Shown piece after piece: positions 42,755 through 50,173 of a stretch of 50,173 bases of DNA. The notes under the pieces were generated by a model that saw nothing but the letters and a program-made list of their open reading frames with translations, was not told the origin of the DNA and made no database searches. The DNA is taken from the NCBI RefSeq assembly GCF_002198735.1, contig NZ_MWLO01000069.1, positions 1 to 50,173 on the forward strand. The letters run 5' to 3'. Source of the DNA: Ideonella sp. A 288. GTDB lineage: Bacteria; Pseudomonadota; Gammaproteobacteria; Burkholderiales; Burkholderiaceae_C. The translations under genes were made by a program, and so were the position numbers. The stretch's first letter is position 1, and every line of letters starts with the position of its first letter.

Positions 42755-45730
42755 TTAAGCCGTGGCGCGTTCGATCTGGCAGACCGTGGTCTTGGTCTCT
42801 TGCATCATCGTGACACTGTCGTAGCCGTAGGTCGTGGCGGTGTTGATGGCCTCGCCGCGGACCACCGGCTTGGCGCCGTCCGGGTAGTAGGGCGCCAGGT
42901 CGACGCCGCCCCATCGGCCCGAGAAGTGGAAGGGCAGCCACACCGTCTCGGCGTCCACCCGCTCGGTGACCATCGCCTTGACGCGCAGGCCCTTGAAGTC
43001 GGGCACCGCAGCCATCGGCGGGGTCTTGACCCAGACGTAGTCGCCGTTGCGGATGCCGCGGTCGTTGGCAGCCTTGGGGTTGATCTCGACGAACATCTCC
43101 TGCTGCAGTTCGGCCAGCCAGGGGTTCGAGCGGGTTTCCTCGCCGCCGCCTTCGTACTCGACCAGCCGGCCGCTGGACATGATCAGCGGGAAGGTCTTGC
43201 CGATGTCCTTGTTCTGCTGCTGGACGCTCTTGTAGAGCGTGGGCAGGCGCCAGAAGGCCTTCTTGTCGTCGTGCGTCGGGTACTTGGCGACCATGTCGGC
43301 CCGCGTGCTGTACAGCGGCTCGCGGTGCTGCGGCACGGGGTCGGGGAAGTTCCACACCACGGCCCGGGCCTTGGCATTGCCGAAGGGGTGGCAGCCATGC
43401 TCCTTCATCGTCACGCGGATGATGCCGCCCGACGGATCGGTCTTCCAGTTCTTGCCCTCGGCGGCCTTCTTCTCGGCCTCGGTGAGGTCGTCCCACCAGC
43501 CCAGCTTCTTCAGCAGCAGGTGGTCGAACTCGGGGTAGCCCATGGTCAGGTCGGCGCCCACCGAGTGCGAGCCATCGCCGGCCAGCAGCGACACGCCGTC
43601 GCGCTCGACACCGAAATTGGCGCGGAAGTTGCCGCCGCCGTCCATCACGTGCTTGGAGGTGTCGTAGAGGTTGGGCGAGCCCGGGTGCTTGAGCTCGGGC
43701 GTGCCGTAGCACGGCCAGGGCAGGCCGAAGTAGTCGCCGTCGAGCTTGTAGCCGGTTTCCTTGTCGATGCCGCCCTTGGCCTTGAGCGTCTTCACGTCGA
43801 AGACGTTCATGTTGCGCATGTGCGCCTTCAGCCGCTCGGGGCTCTGGCCGGTGTAGCCGATGGTCCAGACGCTCTTGTTGATCTCGCGGAGGATGGACTC
43901 GGTCTCGGGCTCCATGCCGCCCTTGCCCTGCACCATCTTGTAGTTCTTGACCAGTTCCTTGTCGAAGCCCAGCTTCTGTGCCAGCTGGTACATGATCATG
44001 TGGTCGGTGCGGCTTTCCCACAGCGGCTCCATGACCTTCTCGCGCCACTGGATCGAGCGGTTCGACGCGGTGCACGAGCCAGTGGTCTCGAACTGCGTGG
44101 TGGCCGGCAGCAGGTAGACCGCACGATTGGGGTTGCGATCTTCGGCCTTGCCTGGCATGGCCGCCATCGCCGCGGTGGCCGACGGGAAGGGATCGATCAC
44201 GACCAGCAGGTCGAGCTTGTCCATCGCCTTCTTCATCTCGAGACCGCGGGTCTGCGAGTTGGGCGCGTGGCCCCAGAAGAACAGGCCGCGCAGGTTGCTC
44301 TCCTGGTCGATCAGGTCGTTCTTCTCGAGCACCCCGTCAACCCAGCGCGACACGGTCATGCCGGGCTTGGTCATCATGCCGGGCGCGTACTGCTTCTTGA
44401 TCCACTCGAAGTCGACGTCCCAGGTCTTGGCGAAGTGCTTCCAGGAGCCCTCGGCCAGGCCGTAGTAGCCGGGCAGCGAATCGGGGTTCGGGCCCACGTC
44501 GGTGGCGCCCTGCACGTTGTCGTGGCCGCGGAAGATGTTGGTGCCGCCGCCGCTCTTGCCGACGTTGCCCAGCGCCAGCTGCAGCAGGCACGAGGCGCGC
44601 ACGATGGCGTTGCCGATGGTGTGCTGGGTCTGGCCCATGCACCAGACGATGGTGCCGGGGCGGTTCTCGGCCAGGATCTTGGCCACCTTGAAGGTGGTGG
44701 CTTCATCGACGCCGCAGGCCTCCTGCACCTTGTCGGGTGTCCACTTGGACAGGCACTCCTCGCGCACCTTGTCCATGCCGTAGACGCGGTCCTCGATGTA
44801 CTTCTTGTCTTCCCAGCCGTTCTTGAAGATGTGGTGCATCACGCCGAACAGGAAGGGGATGTCGGTGCCCGAGCGGATGCGCACGTACTCGTCGGCCTTG
44901 GCCGCGGTGCGGGTGAAGCGCGGGTCGACCACGATCATCTTGCAGCCGCTCTCCTTGGCGTGCAGCATGTGCAGCATCGACACCGGGTGCGCCTCGGCGG
45001 CATTGCTGCCGATGTAGATCGCCGCCTTGGCGTTCTGCATGTCGTTGTAGGAGTTGGTCATCGCGCCATACCCCCACGTGTTGGCCACGCCGGCCACGGT
45101 GGTGGAGTGGCAGATGCGGGCCTGGTGGTCGGTGTTGTTGGTGCCCCAGAGCGACACCCACTTGCGCATCAGGTAGGCCTGCTCGTTGTTGTGCTTGCTC
45201 GATCCGACGAAGAACAGCGAGTCGGGGCCGCTCTGCTTGCGCAGCTCGAGCATGCGGGCGCTGATCTCGTCCAGCGCCGTGTCCCACGAGATGCGCTGGT
45301 ACTTGCCGTCGACCAGCTTCATCGGGTACTTCAGGCGGAACTCGCCGTGGCCGTTCTCGCGCACCGCGGCGCCCTTGGCGCAGTGGGCGCCCAGGTTGAT
45401 GGGGGAGTCGAACACCGGCTCCTGGCGCACCCACACGCCGTTCTCGACCACCGCATCGATGGCGCAGCCCACCGAGCAGTGGCCGCACACCGTGCGCTTG
45501 ACCTCGACCTTGCGCGCGCCGTCGGCCGCCTTGGCGGGGTCGGCGGCCTGCGCCTTGCGCACCAGCATCAGCTGCGAGGTGGCGATGCCGGCACCGACGC
45601 CAAGGCCCGAGCGGCGCAGGAAGGCGCGGCGGTCCATCGTGGGCACGGCCCGCGCGACGCCGCGCGCCAGGCTGGCGACGAGGCTGGACGACGTGGCCCC
45701 GGGCTTGGTGGATTTGCGGGTGAGCAGCAT
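42755..45730 (-). CDS. fdhA: Formate dehydrogenase catalytic (alpha) subunit, molybdenum, Cys form
   Basis: The protein has 991 residues from MLLTRKSTK; AGGAG lies seven bases upstream, and the next possible start is MDRRAFLRR at residue 32. A twin-arginine signal DRRAFLRRSG (33-42) sends the folded enzyme to the periplasm. The [4Fe-4S] ligands are Cys82, Cys85, Cys89 and Cys117. The active-site residue that binds molybdenum is Cys207 in HQARICHSTT, coded TGC (45110-45112), so no selenocysteine is needed. It oxidises formate to CO2. The molybdopterin-dinucleotide-binding C-terminal domain is complete. It is the main gene of the operon. Confidence 0.97.
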   Translation of the reverse strand: MLLTRKSTKPGATSSSLVASLARGVARAVPTMDRRAFLRRSGLGVGAGIATSQLMLVRKAQAADPAKAADGARKVEVKRTVCGHCSVGCAIDAVVENGVWVRQEPVFDSPINLGAHCAKGAAVRENGHGEFRLKYPMKLVDGKYQRISWDTALDEISARMLELRKQSGPDSLFFVGSSKHNNEQAYLMRKWVSLWGTNNTDHQARICHSTTVAGVANTWGYGAMTNSYNDMQNAKAAIYIGSNAAEAHPVSMLHMLHAKESGCKMIVVDPRFTRTAAKADEYVRIRSGTDIPFLFGVMHHIFKNGWEDKKYIEDRVYGMDKVREECLSKWTPDKVQEACGVDEATTFKVAKILAENRPGTIVWCMGQTQHTIGNAIVRASCLLQLALGNVGKSGGGTNIFRGHDNVQGATDVGPNPDSLPGYYGLAEGSWKHFAKTWDVDFEWIKKQYAPGMMTKPGMTVSRWVDGVLEKNDLIDQESNLRGLFFWGHAPNSQTRGLEMKKAMDKLDLLVVIDPFPSATAAMAAMPGKAEDRNPNRAVYLLPATTQFETTGSCTASNRSIQWREKVMEPLWESRTDHMIMYQLAQKLGFDKELVKNYKMVQGKGGMEPETESILREINKSVWTIGYTGQSPERLKAHMRNMNVFDVKTLKAKGGIDKETGYKLDGDYFGLPWPCYGTPELKHPGSPNLYDTSKHVMDGGGNFRANFGVERDGVSLLAGDGSHSVGADLTMGYPEFDHLLLKKLGWWDDLTEAEKKAAEGKNWKTDPSGGIIRVTMKEHGCHPFGNAKARAVVWNFPDPVPQHREPLYSTRADMVAKYPTHDDKKAFWRLPTLYKSVQQQNKDIGKTFPLIMSSGRLVEYEGGGEETRSNPWLAELQQEMFVEINPKAANDRGIRNGDYVWVKTPPMAAVPDFKGLRVKAMVTERVDAETVWLPFHFSGRWGGVDLAPYYPDGAKPVVRGEAINTATTYGYDSVTMMQETKTTVCQIERATA

Positions 45731-45866
45731 GGGAGGTCTCCTGTCTGTCATGGGCCAGCGCAGGCGCGGCGCGCGTGGTGGCGGATCGGGTTCGTGGGCC
45801 TGGAGGCCGCGTGGCGACGGCTGGGCTGCCCAGGGGCGGCGCGGCGACGCGCGGCCCCGGGGGCGG

Positions 45867-46079
45867 TCAGATCGTGGTGGTGCGGTAGTACTGCAGCACG
45901 TGCTCGGTCACCTGGTAGCCGCCGCCCTGTTCGGGCGCCGGCCGGGGTTCGGCGGCGGCCTCCGGTTCGGCCTGGCGCGCCATCGGCAAGGCCACGGCTG
46001 CCGCGGCCAGCGCGCCGGCGGTGCCGGCGCCGGCGAACATGCGGCGGCGCGAAAGTTGGGGCGTCTTGGGTGTGCTCAT
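45867..46079 (-). CDS. Formate dehydrogenase region Tat-target small protein
   Basis: The protein has 70 residues with a twin-arginine motif LSRRRMFAGAG and a hydrophobic helix up to LPMARQA. A short Pro/Glu/Gln linker leads to the ending YQVTEHVLQYYRTTTI. This matches the small proteins seen just upstream of formate dehydrogenase genes in many proteobacteria (TIGR02811 type). It is the first gene of the operon, 136 bases before fdhA. It may help in Tat export or assembly of the catalytic subunit; no function has been proved as far as I know. Confidence 0.88.
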   Translation of the reverse strand: MSTPKTPQLSRRRMFAGAGTAGALAAAAVALPMARQAEPEAAAEPRPAPEQGGGYQVTEHVLQYYRTTTI

Positions 46080-46103
46080 CGAAGGCTCCTGGCGTGAGGA
46101 CCC

Positions 46104-46119
46104 ATGCACTCGGATGCAT
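46104..46119 (-). promoter_or_regulatory. Inverted repeat in the leader of the formate dehydrogenase operon
   Basis: ATGCA and TGCAT (5 bp) flank a six-base spacer, 25-40 bases before the first gene of the leftward operon. It could be an operator or a leader hairpin; nothing else supports either role. Confidence 0.35.
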
Positions 46120-46156
46120 AGGTCACCCCCTGATTGGGCGTGAGAGTAAACCCGAA

Positions 46157-46172
46157 ATCCATCCGGGTGGAT
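46157..46172. promoter_or_regulatory. ATCCA-N6-TGGAT dyad in the divergent formate dehydrogenase region
   Basis: ATCCA and TGGAT flank TCCGGG, giving a 16-base element symmetrical around CCGG except for one pair. It is about 80 bases upstream of the first gene of the leftward operon and next to the two 11-base dyads. A second partial copy, GGATCCGGG, follows directly. Confidence 0.4.
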
Positions 46173-46184
46173 CCGGGGGTTGGC

Positions 46185-46221
46185 GCGACAAGTTGTCGCT
46201 GCCGGGGTGACAAGTTGTCGC
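46185..46221. promoter_or_regulatory. Tandem operator pair, two GACAAGTTGTC dyads
   Basis: GACAAGTTGTC occurs at 46187-46197 and again at 46209-46219. Each is a perfect 5+1+5 dyad; the first extends to a perfect 15-base dyad (GCG/CGC arms, 46185-46199) and the second is almost as long. Their centres are 22 bases apart, two helical turns, so two dimers would bind the same face. They lie 44-76 bases before the response-regulator start. The most likely ligand is that response regulator, controlling itself and the formate dehydrogenase operon. Confidence 0.75.
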
Positions 46222-46246
46222 CGCGGTGCTGTCGAGACCGCGTTCC

Positions 46247-46252
46247 TACAAT
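46247..46252 (+). promoter_or_regulatory. Candidate -10 element of the response-regulator operon
   Basis: TACAAT lies 11-16 bases before the ATG at 46263. If used, the transcript would start at or within a few bases of the start codon. There is no good -35 at 17 bases, which fits a promoter that needs an activator bound at the two dyads just upstream. Confidence 0.4.
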
Positions 46253-46262
46253 CGGCCGAGCC

Positions 46263-47665
<1,403 letters not shown>

Positions 47666-47669
<4 letters not shown>

Positions 47670-49684
47670 ACTTTCCCCAGGCGCTGGCGCGGCAGCCCAT
47701 CCGCACCAAGCTGCTGGCGATGGTGCTGATGCCGCTGGTGGTGGTGCTGCCGCTGCTCGGCCTGGTGCTGGCCATCTGGGGCAACGCGGCGCTCGACCGG
47801 CTGCTCATCACCAAGGTGCGCGCCGACCTGGCCATCGCCCACGGCTACTTCGACCGGGTGCTCGGCGAGGTGGCCGCGGGCACCAGTGCCGTGGCCGATT
47901 CGCATGCGCTGCACGAGGCGCTGACCGCCCGGGCCTCGCCCGAGGCGCTGCAGGCGCTGCTGGACTCCTTTCGCCAGCGCGAGCGCCTGGATTTCGTGCA
48001 CCTGCGCGCGGTCGACGGCCAGGCCATCGCCAGCGACTTCAGCACCGCGCCCGGCCCCCTGCCGCTGCTGCCGGCGCCCCGGCCCGGCGACCGTGTGCGC
48101 GCCACCGTCGAGGTGCTGGCGCCGTCGGGGCAGGCCCTGCTGTCGCCCGCGCTGCGCGAACGGGTGCCCGTGCCGCTGGTGCCCACCCGCAACGCCCTGC
48201 CCACCGAGCGCACCCACGAGGACCGCGCCATGGTGGTGGTGGCCGACGCGCCGGTGCGCACGGCCGACGGCACCCTCGTCGCCCGCGTGCAGGCCGGCAT
48301 GCTGCTGAATCGCAACCTCGGCTTCATCGACCACATCAACGAGATCGTCTACCCCGAGGGCAGCCTGCCCTTCGGCAGCCGCGGCACGGCCACGCTGTTC
48401 CTCGACGACGTGCGCATCTCCACCAACGTGCGGCTGTTCGGCACCGATCCGTCCGGGCTGCGCCGCGCGTCGGATGCCAGCGCCTCGGGCGAGGCGCGCG
48501 CCATCGGCACGCGGGTGTCGCAGGCGGTGCGCCATGCGGTGCTCAGCGACGGGCGCACCTGGCTCGATCGCGCCTTCGTCGTCAGCGACTGGTATGTGTC
48601 GGGATACGAGCCGATTGCCGATGGCGCCGGCCGCCGGGTGGGCATGCTCTACGTCGGCTACCTCGAACAGCCCTTCACCTGGATGAAATACGGCGTGCTG
48701 GCCGGCATCGGTGTGGCGTTCTTCGGCGTGATGATCCTGGCCGCCATGGCCTCGGCGCGCTGGGCGCGCGGCATCTCGCAACCGCTGGAGCGCATGGCGC
48801 TGACCATGCAGCAGGTGGAACACGGCGACCTCGAGGCCCGGGTGGGCCCGGTCGACAGCGGCGACGAGATCGGCGCACTGGCCGGCCACCTCGACCAGTT
48901 GCTCGACGCCATCGACGACAAGACCGGCGCGCTGCAGCGCGGGAATGCCGAGCTCGACGCCAAGGTGGCCGAGCGCACCCGCGCGCTCGAGACCGCGCAG
49001 CAGCAACTGGTGCGCACCGAGAAGATGGCGGCGGTGGGCCAGCTCACCGCCAGCATCGCGCACGAGGTGAACAACCCGATCGCGGTGATCCAGGGCAACC
49101 TCGACCTGGTGCGCGAACTGCTGGGCGCCGACGCCGCCCGCGTGGCGCCCGAGCTGAAGCTGGTCGACCAGCAGATCGAGCGCATGCGGCTGATCGTGAC
49201 GCAGTTGCTGCAGTTTGCCCGACCCAGCGACTTTGCCGGCTACGTGGAGGAGGTGGACACTGCCCGAGTCATCGACGACTGCGGCGTGCTCGTCGGCCAC
49301 CTGCTGGCCAAGACGCGCATCGGCGTGCTGCGCGAGTACGCCGCGCGGCGCCGGCCGTCGATCAATCGCAACGAGCTGCAGCAGGTGCTGGTGAACCTGA
49401 TCGTCAACGCCATCCACGCGATGCCCGACGGCGGCGTGCTCTCGCTCAGCACCCGCGACGTGGGCGAGCGCAGCGTCGAGATCAGCGTGGCCGACACCGG
49501 CCCCGGCCTGCCCGAGGAACTGATGGACCAGCTGTTCAAGCCCTTCGTCACCCGCAAGAAGGACGGCACCGGCCTGGGCCTGTGGATCAGCCGCAGCATC
49601 GTCGAGCGCTACGGCGGCGACATCCGCGCCGGCAACCAGCGCGGCGGCGGGGCGCTGATGACGGTGGTGCTGCAGTGCGAGTAG
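47666..49684 (+). CDS. Cache/HAMP sensor histidine kinase, partner of the NtrC-like regulator
   Basis: The protein has 672 residues from a TTG at 47666 that overlaps the regulator's stop; starting at the first ATG (47720) would cut into the first membrane helix. Helix 1 is about residues 15-38, a periplasmic Cache-type sensor runs to about 335 (with YVSGYEPI and VGMLYVGY near its end), helix 2 is 341-362, then HAMP to about 415 and a coiled coil. The H box is ASIAHEVNNPIAVI with His466, the N box NLIVNAIHAM, and the ATP site DTGPGLP and GTGLGL. It is an NtrB-like HisKA kinase. The ligand may be formate or a respiratory signal, which is inference. Confidence 0.92.
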
Positions 49685-49777
49685 CGTCCGCGGCCCTCAG
49701 GGCTTTCCCTGGTCGGGCCGCTGGCGGTGGCCTGACGGCGACGTGGCCAGCCCCGGCTCGCTAGACTCCCCGGTTCC

Positions 49778-50173
49778 ATGGACCCCCGCCCCGCCATCCG
49801 CGTCGCCGTGCTGCTCGAGCGCCAGCGCCAACCCAACGCCTGGGAAGACTGGCGCTTTGCGCTGGCCGAGATCGTGCCCGACGACGGCAGCTTCGGCACC
49901 GAGCCGCGGGTGCTGCGCGACGACGGCCGCATCGCCCGCACGCTGCACCCGGGCTTCGAGGTCACCCTGCACGCCGACGAGGCCGAGGGCTACTACCTCA
50001 ACCTCAGTTCCGGCGGGCCGGTGTGGTTCGTGATGTGGCGCATCGACGATGAAGACCCGTCGCGCGCCTGGCCCGAGTTCGTCACGCTGTCGTACAACGA
50101 GGCCGGGCGCCTGCTCGACGCGCAGGAGCGCGTCGACAACCTGCCGCTCGATGCCGACACCCGCCAGTGGCTG
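49778..50173 (+). CDS. DUF3305 family protein (cut by window end)
   Basis: An open frame from the ATG at 49778 runs off the end of the window, giving the first 132 residues. The start RVAVLLERQRQPNAWEDWRF, then RTLHPGFEVTLHADEAEGYYLNL and PVWFVMWRIDDEDPSRAWPEFVTLSYNEAGR match DUF3305, a family found next to formate dehydrogenase genes together with DUF3306. Its role is unknown, but the neighbourhood suggests maturation of the enzyme. It follows the kinase by 93 bases, which contain TAGACT (49762-49767) as a possible -10 element. Confidence 0.85.
   Translation, partial: MDPRPAIRVAVLLERQRQPNAWEDWRFALAEIVPDDGSFGTEPRVLRDDGRIARTLHPGFEVTLHADEAEGYYLNLSSGGPVWFVMWRIDDEDPSRAWPEFVTLSYNEAGRLLDAQERVDNLPLDADTRQWL

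Noticed and set aside
42140-46210. Open frame of 1356 codons antisense to the formate dehydrogenase genes
   Set aside because: It mirrors high third-position GC of the real genes, is rich in His/Gly/Val/Ala with no domain, and the minus strand holds clear FdhA and FdhB motifs.
46080-46262. Sigma-54 promoter for the formate dehydrogenase or regulator operon
   Set aside because: I looked for GG-N10-GC with TGGCAC/TTGC context on both strands and found no convincing match.

Overview
The window is about 50 kb of very GC-rich bacterial DNA that is almost entirely coding. Gene content points to a betaproteobacterium of the order Burkholderiales, most like the Rubrivivax/Leptothrix/Ideonella group. 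The pointers are DUF3460 next to scpA, a DUF1841 protein, a PEP-CTERM (exosortase-sorted) protein, a cytochrome c4-type protein divergent from a MoxR ATPase, and a membrane formate dehydrogenase locus with its usual small accessory genes. The taxonomy is an inference from gene families, not from a marker-gene search. I see no rRNA, CRISPR array, prophage, transposase or plasmid functions.

Layout. 1-1356: end of a sugar-catabolic operon (PfkB kinase, LacD-type aldolase). 1450-6186 (minus): PEP-CTERM repeat protein, membrane diguanylate cyclase, MoeB/ThiF-type E1 enzyme and a periplasmic C-terminal processing protease. 6369-8261: a large TPR protein. 8288-8362: tRNA-Arg(CCT). 8400-15801 (minus): a tightly coupled VWA protein-tamA-tamB operon. 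15934-17121: a second diguanylate cyclase paralogous to the first. 17147-20665 (minus): S9 peptidase, GNAT acetyltransferase and MoxR ATPase. 20822-24813 (plus): di-haem cytochrome c, HD-GYP phosphodiesterase, a 63-residue metal-binding protein and an oligopeptide-type binding protein. 24857-28782: DUF1841, TauE/SafE exporter, and a Kef-type K+/H+ antiporter with its KefF-like partner. 28895-32937 (plus): orphan ParA, MaoC hydratase, and a LuxR-type response regulator, histidine kinase and unknown protein in a chain. 32960-39228 (minus): ScpA, DUF3460, SulP transporter, a Tat-exported phosphoesterase-like protein and MetG.

40 kb to the end is one functional unit: a respiratory formate dehydrogenase. 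Reading leftwards from 46079 are a Tat-motif small protein, the molybdenum catalytic subunit (Cys form), the 4Fe-4S subunit, a small lipoprotein, the cytochrome b subunit, a small exported protein and FdhD. Reading rightwards from 46263 are a NtrC-like response regulator, its Cache/HAMP histidine kinase and a DUF3305 protein cut by the window end. The 183-base divergent region between the two arms carries two near-identical 11-base dyads whose centres are 22 bases apart. The regulator has an intact AAA+ core but lacks the GAFTGA loop that contacts sigma-54. The most interesting hypothesis here is therefore that formate dehydrogenase is controlled through these dyads by a NtrC-type regulator that no longer works with sigma-54.

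c-di-GMP turnover is well represented (two cyclases and one HD-GYP protein), and two separate two-component systems are present.
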